Positions 18,256 to 27,267 are shown, counted from the first letter of the stretch. The stretch: 64,000 nt of DNA from Stagnimonas aquatica (GCF_003730135.1 NZ_RJVO01000002.1:62001-126000), one strand, 5' to 3'. Translations and numbers: made by a program. The notes: generated by a model not told the origin, from the letters alone.

Positions 18256-18717
18256 TCAGTGTCCGGCGTGGGAATGGGCGTCGGCGTCGCGGCTGCGCAC
18301 CTCCAGCTCGACCTCGACGCGGCCGGCCTTCTCGAAGCGCAGCACCAGCGGCAGCTTGGCGCCCAGCGACAAGGCCTGCTTGGGCTCGATCAGCATCAGG
18401 TGATAGCCGCCCGGCGCCAGTCGCAGCTGGCCCTGGGCCGGCACCGCCAGGCCCTCGGTCAGCGCACGCATGCGCATCACGCCGCCGGCCATGCTCATCT
18501 CGTGGATCTCGACCCGGCCCACCGCCGGTGACTCGGCACCCAACAGGCGGTCGGCGGCGCCGGGATTGACGATGGTGAGAAAGCCGCCGGCGGTGATGCC
18601 CGGCGCCGGAGTGGCGTAGCTATAGGCCTGCTCGACACGCAGGGTGGTGGCCGGCGCGGCCCCGAGCAGGGCCGGCGACAGCAGCAGGGCGAGAAACAGC
18701 GAACGGAGATTGCGCAT
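18256..18717 (-). CDS. PCu(A)C-type periplasmic copper chaperone
   Basis: 153-residue exported protein of the PCu(A)C (DUF461) family, which binds Cu(I) and delivers it to periplasmic targets such as the CuA site of cytochrome oxidase. A signal peptide (FLALLLSPALLGAAPA) is followed by the family motif: VEIHEMSMAGGVMRMR supplies His and Met ligands and APGGYHLMLIEPK the second H-x-M pair. The C-terminal DADAHSHAGH adds His. The ATG at 18717 was chosen because it directly precedes the signal peptide. This is the clearest copper marker in the block. Confidence 0.92.
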   Translation of the reverse strand: MRNLRSLFLALLLSPALLGAAPATTLRVEQAYSYATPAPGITAGGFLTIVNPGAADRLLGAESPAVGRVEIHEMSMAGGVMRMRALTEGLAVPAQGQLRLAPGGYHLMLIEPKQALSLGAKLPLVLRFEKAGRVEVELEVRSRDADAHSHAGH

Positions 18718-18795
18718 GACCAAGAAACTCCCAAGCACGGCCGCATTCGCGGCCAGACCTTCCGCCAGGGCGGCGGAAGCCAGACTCGACAAGGG

Positions 18796-19164
18796 TCAGG
18801 ACTGACTTGGAGGGCCGCGCGCGCGGCGGATCGGCGAGGTTTGCTGGGGCGGGCGAACCGCCGTCAACGCCAGGGGCGCCTCCGGAGCGGCGGGCGATGC
18901 CGCCAGCGCCGCGCCCGCGACCGGACTCAGCGACTCGCCGGCCGGCGCGCAGACGCACTGGGCGTGAGCGGCCATTGCCTCGGCGGCCGCGCCCGGCACC
19001 GCCTTGCCCGGCGCGCAATACGCCAGCTGCGGGCGACCGTCGTCGAGCAAGGCCGCCAGCGCCGCGTGTGGCACCAGGCCACGCAGCAGCGCCACGAACA
19101 GCACCAAGCCCCAGGCCTGGCTGCGCCAGCCGCGGAGAGAGGTGGAGTCGGGACGAGTGCTCAT
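18796..19164 (-). CDS. DUF2946-like protein, first gene of the metal block
   Basis: 122-residue protein with an N-terminal hydrophobic stretch (AWGLVLFVALLRGLVPHAAL) followed by PQLAYCAPGKAV and HAQCVCAP, similar in plan to the other two DUF2946-type proteins here. It is the most upstream gene of the minus-strand block, so the promoter of the block probably lies between 19165 and 19355, shared with the divergent exbD. The C-terminal part (PPQQTSPIRRARGPP) is low in complexity. Function unknown. Confidence 0.6.
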   Translation of the reverse strand: MSTRPDSTSLRGWRSQAWGLVLFVALLRGLVPHAALAALLDDGRPQLAYCAPGKAVPGAAAEAMAAHAQCVCAPAGESLSPVAGAALAASPAAPEAPLALTAVRPPQQTSPIRRARGPPSQS

Positions 19165-19355
19165 GGCGGCATAGGATAGCAGCCGGTCAACGGCACGGTT
19201 CTTGTTTGCGTTAGGGCATTCCGCGCCGCCGACACCCGCCCCGTTTCGGGGCACGGTATCATCGCCGCCTACACGGGCAGCCGTCGCCAGACACTGCCGA
19301 TTTCACGGCCAGCCCCCGCCGGCCGTGGCAACCTACCGATACGGAGTACTGCCCT

Positions 19356-19841
<486 letters not shown>

Positions 19842-19856
19842 CCTCACCCGGACACG

Positions 19857-19886
19857 AAAAGAGCCCGCCAACTGGCGGGCTCTTTT
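19857..19886. terminator. Bidirectional terminator between exbD and purL
   Basis: GAGCCCGCCA (19861-19870) / TGGCGGGCTC (19873-19882), two-base loop, flanked by AAAA on the left and TTTT on the right, so it can stop transcription of exbD and of the convergent purL. Confidence 0.92.
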
Positions 19887-19939
19887 CGTTGGGGCCGGGC
19901 TCCGCGCCCGCCGCCATGAGGGCGGAGGCGCGAGCCCGA

Positions 19940-22900
19940 TCACTTCACCCAGGCGCGGGCGTTCTCGAACATGCGGAACCAGGGGCGCTTGTCGTCGCCG
20001 CCCTGTGGCCACCAGCTGCCGACAGTGCCGGCGATGGTGCGCTCGGGATGCGGCATAAGGATGGTCACCCGGCCGTCGGCGTTGCAGACCGAGGTGATGC
20101 CTTCCGGCGCGCCGTTGGGGTTGGCCGGGTAGTGGCTGGCCACCGCGCCGGCGTTGGTAACGAAGCGCATCGCCAGCTGGCCGTTGGCCTTGAGCGCGGC
20201 GAGATCGGCGGCGTCGCGGAACTCCGGCCGGCCTTCGCCGTGGGCGACGGCCACCGGTAGGCGCGAGCCTTCCATGCCGGCGAAGAACAGGCTCTTCGAG
20301 GGCAGCAGCTCGACCAGGCTCCAGCGCGCCTCGAACTGCTGGCTGCGGTTCTTGCGGAACAGCGGCCAGTGTTCGGCGCCGGGCACGATGGACTGCAGCG
20401 CCGCCATCATCTGGCAGCCGTTGCAGACGCCCAGCGCGAAGCGTTCGGGATTGGCGAGGAAGCTCTGGAACTGCTCGCGTGCGCGCTCGTTGAACAGGAT
20501 GCTGCGCGCCCAGCCCTGGCCGGCGCCGAGCACGTCGCCGTAGCTGAAGCCACCGCAGGCGGCGAAGCCGGCGAAGTCGGCCAGCCGGGCGCGGCCTTCG
20601 AGCAGGTCGGACATGTGCACGTCTACCGCTTCGAAGCCGGCGGCGTGGAAGGCATAGGCCATCTCGATATGGCCGTTGACGCCCTGCTCGCGCAGGATCG
20701 CCACCTTCGGGCGCTTGCCCAGCGCCGGCGCCAGCAGCTTCGGCGCCGGATCGAAGCTGAGTTTGACCGACAGGCCCGGATCGTGCGGCGCGCCGGTGGC
20801 GGCGAATTCCTCGCGCGCGCAGTCCGGGTGGTCGCGCAGCGCAGCCATGCGGTAGCTGGTCTCGGCCCAGGTCTTGTGCAGGGGCTCCAGGGTGTCGGCG
20901 AACAGCTCGCGGCCACCGTGCTTGAAGCGCACGTAGTCCTCGGCGGTCGGCTCACCGATCGGCGCCACCGCCAGGCCCAGGGCCTCGGCTTCGGAAACCA
21001 CCGCAGCGACATCGGCGGCACGCAGCTGCAGCACCATGCCCAGCTCTTCGTTGAACAAGGCCGCCAGCGGATCGGCGCCCAGGCCCTCCAGCTGTACGCT
21101 GACGCCGCTGCGGCCGGCCAGCGCCATTTCCACCACGGCGGCGAACAGGCCGCCGTCGCTGCGGTCGTGGTAGGCCAGCACCCGGCCCTGCTGGTTGAGT
21201 TTCTGCACCAGCGCGAAGGCGGCCTTGAGCTGCTCGGGCTGGTCGAGGTCGGGGGCGACATCGCCCAGCTGCTGATAGACCTGGGCCAGGATGCTGCCGC
21301 CCAGGCGGTTCTTGCCGTTGCCGAGGTCAATCAGCAGCAGCGCGGTGGCCGGCTCGGCGGCCAGCTGCGGCGTCAGCGAGCGGCGCACGTCGATCACCGG
21401 CGCGAAGGCCGAGACGATCAGCGACAGCGGCGCGGTCTGGGTCTTGGCCTCGCCGTCCTGCTGCCACTGCGCCTTCATCGACAGCGAGTCCTTGCCGACC
21501 GGGATGGCGATGCCCAGCTGCGGCGCCAGCTCGGCGCCGACCGCCTTGACGGTGTCGAACAGCCGCGCGTCCTCGTCGCCCTGGCCGCAGGCGGCCATCC
21601 AATTGGCGGAGAGCCGCACGTCGGCAAGCTTGTCGATACGCGCGGCGGCGAGATTGGTGATCGCCTCGCCCACCGCCATGCGGCCGGAGGCGGGGGCATC
21701 GAGCAGCGCCAGCACCGGCCGCTCGCCCATGCTCATGGCCTCGCCGGTGGTGGCCTCGAAGCCGGTGGCGGTCACCGCGCAATCGGCCACCGGCACCTGC
21801 CAGGGGCCGACCATCTGGTCGCGCACGGTGAGGCCGCCGACGGTGCGGTCGCCGATGGTGATGAGGAAGGACTTGCAGGCGACGCTGGGGTGACGCAGCA
21901 CCCGCTGCGCCGCCTCCTTGGCGTCGATGCCGGCGGTCGCCAGCGCCGGGAACTGTTGCGGCGCGCGGCGGCTACTGCGGCGCATGCGCGGCGGCTTGCC
22001 GAGCAGCACCGGCATCGGCATGTGCACGGTGTCGCTGCCCAGCAGCGGATCCTCGACGCGCAGTAGGCGCTCGGCGGTGGCGGTACCGACCACTGCCATC
22101 GGGCAACGCTCGCGGGCACACAGGGTTTTCAGCAGCGCCACCGACTCCGGCGCCACCGCCAGCACGTAGCGCTCCTGCGATTCGTTGCACCAGATTTCCA
22201 TCGGCGACAGCGCCGGGTCGGCCGCCAGCACCTCGCGTAGCTGGAAGTGGCCGCCGCGATCATCGGCATGCACCAGCTCCGGCAGGGCATTGGAAATGCC
22301 GCCGGCGCCAACGTCGTGGATGGACAGGATGGGATTGCCCTCGCCCAGCGCCCAGCAGGCATCGACCACTTCCTGGCAGCGGCGCTCCAGCTCCGGGTTG
22401 GCGCGCTGCACCGAGGCGAAGTCGAGATCGGCGGTCTGCGCGCCGGTCGCCATCGAGGAGCCGGCGGCGCCACCGAGACCGATCAGCATCGCCGGGCCAC
22501 CGAGCACGATCAGCGCCGCGCCCTCGACCACCGCCTTCTTCTGCACGTGCTCGGCGCGGATGTTGCCGTAGCCACCGGCGATCATGATCGGCTTGTGGAA
22601 ACCACGGTTGCGGCCGTCCGACGTCAGCGCCTCGTAGCTGCGGAAGTAGCCGGCGAGATTCGGGCGACCGAACTCGTTGTTGTAGGCGGCGGCGCCAATC
22701 GGCGCCTCCAGCATGATCTGCAAGGCGCTGGCCATCCGCGACGGCCGGCCGAGGTCGGTTTCCCAGGGCTGGGTGAAGCCGGGGATACGCAGGTTGGACA
22801 CCGAGAAGCCGCACAACCCCGCCTTGGGCCGGCCGCCGAGGCCGGTGGCGGCCTCGTCGCGGATCTCGCCGCCGGCGCCGGTGGCCGCACCCGGGTGCGG

Positions 22901-23779
22901 ACTGATGCCGGTGGGGTGGTTGTGGGTCTCCACCTTCATCAGGATGTGCACCGGCTCCGCGTGTTCGCGGTAGTGGTGGTCCGACTCCGGGAAGAAGCGC
23001 ATGGCCTGATGGCCTTCGACCACCGCGCAATTGTCGGAGTAGGCCGAGAGCACGCCCTGCGGGCTGGCCTTGTAGCTCTCCTTGATCATCTGGAACAGCG
23101 ACAGCGGGGCGGTCTCGCCATCCACCGTGAACTCGGCGTTGAAGATCTTGTGCCGGCAGTGCTCGCTGTTGACCTGCGCGAACATCATCAACTCGGCGTC
23201 GGTGAGGTTCTTGCCGGCCTTGGTCGCGTAGTCGACGAGATAGGCGATCTCCTCGGCGGAGAGCGCCAGGCCCCAGTCCTTGTTGGCCGCTTCCAGCGCC
23301 GCCACGCCGCCGCCGAGCACGTCCACCGTGCGCAGCGGGCGCGGGCTGCCGACCGCGAACATGCTGGCCAGCTGGCCGGCCTCGCTCAGCACCGACTCCA
23401 TCATCGGGTCGTGCAGTTCGGCCAGCGCCGCCGCCGGCAAGCCGGCGACACCCGAAAGCAGCACCGCCCGGCCCAGCTCGACGCGCTTGACGCCCGCAAG
23501 CCCGCAGACCTTGGCGATGTCGGTGGCCTTCGAGGACCAGGGCGACAGCGTACCGACGCGCGGCACCACGTAGAGCGTGCCGTCGGCCGTCGGCAGCTGC
23601 TCCGGGCCATCGCCAAGCAGGCGCCGCAGCTCGGCCTCGCTGGCCTCGCCGTCGACCAGGAAGAAATCCTGCACCACCAGGCCCTTCAGGCCCGGAGCGT
23701 GAGCCTGCAGCCGCTCCAGCAGGCGGGCCACACGGAAATCGGAAAGGACGGTGGCGCTGGGGAGGATGTGCAGGGACAT
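19940..23779 (-). CDS. purL: Phosphoribosylformylglycinamidine synthase (single chain)
   Basis: 1279-residue FGAM synthase, fourth step of de novo purine synthesis: FGAR + Gln + ATP to FGAM. The large single-chain form is typical of gamma- and betaproteobacteria. Visible parts are the linker/AIR-synthase-like domains with NSEHCRHKIFNAEF, VETHNHPTGISPHPGAATGAGG, VGKDSLSMKA and YHDRSDGGLFAAVVEMALAG, and the C-terminal class I glutaminase domain with GVCNGCQMMA (nucleophile C1119), VAHGEGRPEF and PHPERT. The gene is complete and stands alone; the intergenic region toward nnrU holds a GC-rich hairpin element. Confidence 0.98.
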   Translation of the reverse strand: MSLHILPSATVLSDFRVARLLERLQAHAPGLKGLVVQDFFLVDGEASEAELRRLLGDGPEQLPTADGTLYVVPRVGTLSPWSSKATDIAKVCGLAGVKRVELGRAVLLSGVAGLPAAALAELHDPMMESVLSEAGQLASMFAVGSPRPLRTVDVLGGGVAALEAANKDWGLALSAEEIAYLVDYATKAGKNLTDAELMMFAQVNSEHCRHKIFNAEFTVDGETAPLSLFQMIKESYKASPQGVLSAYSDNCAVVEGHQAMRFFPESDHHYREHAEPVHILMKVETHNHPTGISPHPGAATGAGGEIRDEAATGLGGRPKAGLCGFSVSNLRIPGFTQPWETDLGRPSRMASALQIMLEAPIGAAAYNNEFGRPNLAGYFRSYEALTSDGRNRGFHKPIMIAGGYGNIRAEHVQKKAVVEGAALIVLGGPAMLIGLGGAAGSSMATGAQTADLDFASVQRANPELERRCQEVVDACWALGEGNPILSIHDVGAGGISNALPELVHADDRGGHFQLREVLAADPALSPMEIWCNESQERYVLAVAPESVALLKTLCARERCPMAVVGTATAERLLRVEDPLLGSDTVHMPMPVLLGKPPRMRRSSRRAPQQFPALATAGIDAKEAAQRVLRHPSVACKSFLITIGDRTVGGLTVRDQMVGPWQVPVADCAVTATGFEATTGEAMSMGERPVLALLDAPASGRMAVGEAITNLAAARIDKLADVRLSANWMAACGQGDEDARLFDTVKAVGAELAPQLGIAIPVGKDSLSMKAQWQQDGEAKTQTAPLSLIVSAFAPVIDVRRSLTPQLAAEPATALLLIDLGNGKNRLGGSILAQVYQQLGDVAPDLDQPEQLKAAFALVQKLNQQGRVLAYHDRSDGGLFAAVVEMALAGRSGVSVQLEGLGADPLAALFNEELGMVLQLRAADVAAVVSEAEALGLAVAPIGEPTAEDYVRFKHGGRELFADTLEPLHKTWAETSYRMAALRDHPDCAREEFAATGAPHDPGLSVKLSFDPAPKLLAPALGKRPKVAILREQGVNGHIEMAYAFHAAGFEAVDVHMSDLLEGRARLADFAGFAACGGFSYGDVLGAGQGWARSILFNERAREQFQSFLANPERFALGVCNGCQMMAALQSIVPGAEHWPLFRKNRSQQFEARWSLVELLPSKSLFFAGMEGSRLPVAVAHGEGRPEFRDAADLAALKANGQLAMRFVTNAGAVASHYPANPNGAPEGITSVCNADGRVTILMPHPERTIAGTVGSWWPQGGDDKRPWFRMFENARAWVK

Positions 23780-23864
23780 GGTCGCGAGGCGGCCTACGGC
23801 GGGCAGACCGCGATTTTACCAAGTTGGGACGCCCCGGCCGTCGCGCGGCAGCGGTTTCCCAGTC

Positions 23865-23888
23865 CCCTCCCCCGCCTGCGGGGGAGGG
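23865..23888. repeat. GC-rich intergenic palindrome of the CCCTCCCC family
   Basis: CCCTCCCCCGC / GCGGGGGAGGG around a CT, followed by AGGGTGGGGG. This type of sequence recurs between genes in many high-GC gammaproteobacteria, and a related copy lies at 49990-50022. It sits between the divergent starts of purL and nnrU. Confidence 0.7.
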
Positions 23889-24017
23889 TCAGGGTGGGGG
23901 CGTTCGGTCGCCGCGCCAGCCACGCCAGGCCAGGTCTACACTGCCGACCACCTAGCCCGCGCCCGCAAATGGCGCTGGCCACCGCCAACCAGCCAAAGAG
24001 CCAAGCAGGAACCCCAC

Positions 24018-24599
24018 ATGAGTCTGCTGATCGCCGGTCTACTGCTGTTCCTGGGCATCCACTCGGCGGCGATCTTCGCGCCCGGCCTGCGCGCCCGCGC
24101 CGTCGAGCGCCTGGGTCTCTGGCCCTGGAAGGGCATCTACAGCCTCGTCGCCATCGCCGGCTTTGCGCTGATCGTCATCGGCTACGGCCAGGCGCGGATG
24201 CAGGCCCCGGTCTGGCTCTACCAGCCGCCCACCGGGCTGCGGCATCTGTCCATGCTGCTGATGCTGCCGGTGTTTGTGCTGTTCCTCGCGACCTACCTTC
24301 CGGGGCGCATTCAGCGCGCCGCAAAGCACCCGACCCTGGTCGCCACCAAGCTCTGGGCGCTGGCGCATCTGCTCGCCAATGGCGGCCTGCACGATGTGCT
24401 GTTGTTCGGCGGTTTTCTCGCCTGGGCGGTCACCGACCGCATCTCGGTGAAGCATCGCGCGAATGTGGTGCCGCCGCCGGGTGCTCCGGCAGGGCGCTGG
24501 AACGATGCGATTGCCGTCGTCGCCGGCCTCGCGCTCTACGTCGCGTTCGTCTTCTGGCTGCACCGGGTGCTGATAGGTGTCGCGCCTGTAGCCATGTAG
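24018..24599 (+). CDS. nnrU: NnrU family membrane protein
   Basis: 193-residue integral membrane protein of the NnrU family (five or six predicted spans: LLIAGLLLFLGIHSAAIF, IYSLVAIAGFALIVIGY, SMLLMLPVFVLFLATYL, VLLFGGFLAW and IAVVAGLALYVAFVFWL). The family signature HPTLVATKLWALAHLLANG is present; NnrU is linked to nitric oxide/nitrite metabolism in some denitrifiers, but here there are no denitrification genes nearby. The ATG at 24018 starts right before the first span. A perfect inverted repeat follows the stop. Confidence 0.88.
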   Translation: MSLLIAGLLLFLGIHSAAIFAPGLRARAVERLGLWPWKGIYSLVAIAGFALIVIGYGQARMQAPVWLYQPPTGLRHLSMLLMLPVFVLFLATYLPGRIQRAAKHPTLVATKLWALAHLLANGGLHDVLLFGGFLAWAVTDRISVKHRANVVPPPGAPAGRWNDAIAVVAGLALYVAFVFWLHRVLIGVAPVAM

Positions 24600-24600
24600 C

Positions 24601-24671
24601 GGGGTAGCCCGGATGCAATCCGGGATCTTCATCGGCACTGGCACAACCCCGGATTGCATCCGGGCTACCCC
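24601..24671. repeat. Perfect 24-bp inverted repeat, REP-like hairpin
   Basis: The 24-base arms 24601-24624 and 24648-24671 are exact complements, separated by 23 bases. Each arm is itself nearly palindromic (core CCCGGAT-GCA-ATCCGGG). It lies between the convergent nnrU and the XRE regulator gene, so it may act as a transcription end point. Sequences of the form GCCCGGATTGCATCCGGGC recur as intergenic repeats in several gammaproteobacteria. Confidence 0.85.
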
Positions 24672-24681
24672 TGGACCTGGT

Positions 24682-25530
24682 TCAGGCCTGGCGCAAAAAC
24701 CGGTCGGTGAACGCATCCGCCGGAAACAAGCACTCCACCCGCAGATTGTCGGCGGTGAGATCCAGCGGTGTGCCGAAGCTGCACAGCATGGTGATGAAGC
24801 TCAGGCTGACCTCGCCCAGGCCCAGTCGGGTGGGCAGCACCGGCGCCAGCGGGGTCCACAGCTCGGCCAGGCGCCAGCGCGGCGGGATGCCGGGATAGGC
24901 CAGCACCGTCTCCAGCACCTCGGCGGCGGCCGGGCTCTCGCGGGCCTCGCGGATGGCGCGGGTGATGAGGCCCGGGCCCAGTTCGTCGAGGTTCTTGATG
25001 AAGGGACGCAGGCCTTCGGGGTGAAAAGTCAGCTTCATGAGATTGGGCGGCGCCTCGCCGCAGACCCGCCGCCACAGCGCTGCCGGATCGCCACCCGGCG
25101 CGATCAGCCTCAGCAGGCGCTGGGTGGCGGCATTGGCCTGCAAGACGTTCCAGCCGGCATCCACCACCGCCGCCGGATAGGGCTCCTGCTGCTTGAGCAG
25201 CAGGGTGAGCGCCTGCTGCACCGGCGCCATGTCCGGGCTGTGCAGCGGGCGTTCGGCGAACAGCGGCGCGAAGCCGGCGGCGATCAGCCAGCGATTGCGC
25301 TCGCGCAGCGGTAGCGCCAGCGCCTCGGCCAGTTGCAGGACCATCGCCCGGCTGGGCCGCGCCTTGGCGGATTCGAGAAAACTCAGATGCCGCTGCGACA
25401 GGCCGGCATCGCCCGCCAGCGCCATCTGGCTATAACCCTGACCGCGACGCCGCTCGCGCAGCAGGGCGGCGAAATCGGCGGCAGGGTGCGCAGTGGCGGC
25501 GTCGGCGACGGCAGTGGCGGACTTGTTCAT
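24682..25530 (-). CDS. XRE-family transcriptional regulator with MmyB-like ligand domain
   Basis: 282-residue regulator. Residues about 18-75 form a lambda-repressor-type helix-turn-helix (LLRERRRGQGYSQMALAGDAG then LSQRHLSFLESAKARPSR). The remainder (about 105-275) matches the MmyB-like ligand-binding domain: YPAAVVDAGWNVLQANAATQ, LMKLTFHPEGLRPFIKN, and C-terminal ISFITM-like SLSFITMLCSFGTPLDLT. It is divergent from a two-gene membrane operon, and two operator-like repeats lie between (25566-25605), so it probably controls that operon and itself. The effector is unknown. Confidence 0.9.
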   Translation of the reverse strand: MNKSATAVADAATAHPAADFAALLRERRRGQGYSQMALAGDAGLSQRHLSFLESAKARPSRAMVLQLAEALALPLRERNRWLIAAGFAPLFAERPLHSPDMAPVQQALTLLLKQQEPYPAAVVDAGWNVLQANAATQRLLRLIAPGGDPAALWRRVCGEAPPNLMKLTFHPEGLRPFIKNLDELGPGLITRAIREARESPAAAEVLETVLAYPGIPPRWRLAELWTPLAPVLPTRLGLGEVSLSFITMLCSFGTPLDLTADNLRVECLFPADAFTDRFLRQA

Positions 25531-25565
25531 GGCGGCGATTCTGCGCCCGCCCCGCTGCCGTCGGT

Positions 25566-25605
25566 ATTACCTCGCGGGTCATCGCCGGCCATTACCTGCC
25601 GGGTC
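25566..25605. promoter_or_regulatory. Tandem operator-like sites between XRE regulator and membrane operon
   Basis: ATTACCTCGCGGGTC (25566-25580) and ATTACCTGCCGGGTC (25591-25605), 13 of 15 bases identical, 25 bases apart. Each has partial dyad symmetry (ATTACC...GGGTCAT in the first). The place, 36 bases from the regulator start and 66 bases from the operon start, fits the binding sites of the adjacent XRE protein. Function is inferred from position and repetition. Confidence 0.55.
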
Positions 25606-25670
25606 GTTGAGCCGGGCGCGGTGTGGGCGGAGTCTGGCCGGGCAAACCCCAAACCCGAAGGAGATTCGCC

Positions 25671-25991
25671 ATGTCGCTGCCCCGCCCGCTGGTTCTGCTA
25701 CTGCTGCTGCCGTTCGCCGCCTACTCGCTGTGGGTGCTGGAAACCGTCGGCTATGTCGGTCTGCTGAAGGCGCATCTGCACCCTGCCGGCATCCAGGTGT
25801 TCACCGACCTGGTGCTGATGGGCGTGCTGGTGATGGTCTGGATGTGGCGCGACGCCCAGGCCAGCGGCCGCACCGTCTGGCCCTATCTGCTGCTGACCCT
25901 GACGCTAGGCTCGATCGGCGCCCTGCTCTACCTGCTGCTCGCGCCTGCGACCAGCGCCAACGCCCCCCGGCGCGCGCCGGTGCACGGGTGA
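25671..25991 (+). CDS. DUF2834-like small membrane protein
   Basis: 106-residue membrane protein with three predicted spans (LVLLLLLPFAAYSLWVL, FTDLVLMGVLVMVWMW, PYLLLTLTLGSIGALLYLLL). The pattern FTDLVLM...WMWRDA and LTLGSIGALLYLL resembles DUF2834 proteins. A GAAGGAG site precedes the ATG at 25671. Its stop overlaps the GTG start of the next gene by GTGA. Probably controlled by the divergent XRE regulator. Function unknown. Confidence 0.75.
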   Translation: MSLPRPLVLLLLLPFAAYSLWVLETVGYVGLLKAHLHPAGIQVFTDLVLMGVLVMVWMWRDAQASGRTVWPYLLLTLTLGSIGALLYLLLAPATSANAPRRAPVHG

Positions 25992-26362
25992 ACCGGGCTG
26001 AACTGGCGCTCGCCACCGCCCTGCTGCTGGCCGGCCTGCTCAACGCCCTGCCGGTGCTGGGCCTGCTCGGCCAGACGCAACTGAAGGCGCTGTATGGCCT
26101 GGAGGTGACCGAGCCCAGCCTGCGCATCCTGTTGCGCCATCGCGCCCTGCTGTTCGGTCTGCTCGGCGGCGCGATGATGGCCGCCGCCTTCCTGCCGGAA
26201 TGGCGGCTGCCGGCGGCGAGCGCGGGGCTGCTGAGCATGCTGGGCTACGCGCTCATCGCCGGGCTGGAGGGTGGCGGCAACGCCGCCTTGGTGCGGGTGG
26301 TCTGGGCCGACCTGGCCGCCAGCCTGCTGCTGGCGGCGGCCCTGGTCTGGAGCCGGCTTTAG
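25988..26362 (+). CDS. Four-span hypothetical membrane protein (124 aa)
   Basis: Starts at a GTG that overlaps the stop of the DUF2834-like gene (GTGA), so the two are translationally coupled. The product has about four hydrophobic segments (ATALLLAGLLNALPVLGLL, LLFGLLGGAMMAAAFL, ASAGLLSMLGYALIAGL, ADLAASLLLAAALVW) with RHRALLFGLLGG after the first loop, a pattern found in small uncharacterised phosphopantetheine-adenylyltransferase-annotated membrane proteins. No function can be assigned. Confidence 0.7.
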   Translation: MNRAELALATALLLAGLLNALPVLGLLGQTQLKALYGLEVTEPSLRILLRHRALLFGLLGGAMMAAAFLPEWRLPAASAGLLSMLGYALIAGLEGGGNAALVRVVWADLAASLLLAAALVWSRL

Positions 26363-26366
26363 GCGC

Positions 26367-27131
26367 TCAGACGACCTCGCGCCAGGACAGCCCCAACTGC
26401 TGATCCGCGCACAGGCACCAGGCGGGGTCGTCTTCCAGCGCCTCGCAGATGGTGGCGCGCGCCAGCTCTGGCGAGTTGTTCTTCTCGGACAGGTGGGTGA
26501 GCACCAGATGCTGCAGGCGCTCGCGCTCGATGCCGCGCACCAGCGAGGCCGCCTGAGCATTGGAGAGATGCCCGAGATTGCCGCCCACCCGCTGCTTGAG
26601 GCGCGGCGGATAGGGGCCGTTGGCGAGCATTTCCGGGTCGTGATTGGTTTCCAGCAGCAGGGCGTCGCAGTCGCGCAGCACGTAGCGCACATGCGAGGTG
26701 ATCGAGCCGAGGTCGGAGACCACGCCGAGCTTGCGGCCGCCGTGCTCGAAGGCGAAATGGCAGGGCTCGCGGGCATCGTGCGGCACCGGGAACGGCCGCA
26801 CGGTCAAGGCCCCGATGTGGAAGGCCTCGTGCGGACTGATGTAGCTGGCCTCGGGCACGTCCTTGTCGGTCCAGGCGGCATAGGTGCCGCGACTCAGGTA
26901 CACCGGCAGCTCGTAGGCGCGCGCCAGGCGGGCGACGCCGCCCAGGTGGTCACCGTGCTCGTGGGTGACCAGGATGGCGTCGAGGCTGGCGACATCGAAG
27001 CCCAGGCGCGCGCAGCGGCTCTCCACCTCGCGCACCGCGAAGCCGCAATCGACCAGCACGCGGACACCACCGGCTTCCACCAGGGTGGCGTTGCCCTTGG
27101 AGCCTGAGCCGAGCATGGCGAAGCGGATCAT
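26367..27131 (-). CDS. Metallo-beta-lactamase-fold hydrolase (YycJ/WalJ-like)
   Basis: 254-residue cytosolic protein. The metal motif THEHGDH is at 56-62 (H57, H59, D61, H62); further ligands are likely PHDAREP (His), VVSDLGS (Asp) and LTHLSEKN (His). The start MIRFAMLGSGSKGN matches the YycJ group of MBL hydrolases, some of which are 5'-exonucleases. The ATG at 27131 precedes this conserved start; the longer frame runs into a palindromic intergenic sequence. It faces the membrane operon and ends 4 bases from it. Confidence 0.88.
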   Translation of the reverse strand: MIRFAMLGSGSKGNATLVEAGGVRVLVDCGFAVREVESRCARLGFDVASLDAILVTHEHGDHLGGVARLARAYELPVYLSRGTYAAWTDKDVPEASYISPHEAFHIGALTVRPFPVPHDAREPCHFAFEHGGRKLGVVSDLGSITSHVRYVLRDCDALLLETNHDPEMLANGPYPPRLKQRVGGNLGHLSNAQAASLVRGIERERLQHLVLTHLSEKNNSPELARATICEALEDDPAWCLCADQQLGLSWREVV

Positions 27132-27175
27132 CGGCCGCCGTCCCTGGCGCAACCGCAGTGGCGAATCTGACCCCA

Positions 27176-27197
27176 GGCCAGCCATGCATGGCTGGCC
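27176..27197. repeat. 22-bp perfect palindrome between DUF1820 and MBL genes
   Basis: GGCCAGCCATG followed directly by its complement CATGGCTGGCC. A similar GCCAT-centred palindrome lies at 49901-49922, so these belong to a repeated intergenic family. Whether it is a protein site or a hairpin in the mRNA cannot be told. Confidence 0.75.
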
Positions 27198-27267
27198 GCC
27201 GGGCGGCTCGGACGGCCATGCAAGGCAGTCCTCGAAATCCCGCCCGGCCCCAGCATCGCGAGGCCCA

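Noticed and set aside
24601-24671. Inverted repeat considered as an intrinsic terminator
   Set aside because: No T-tract on either side; better described as a REP-like palindrome.
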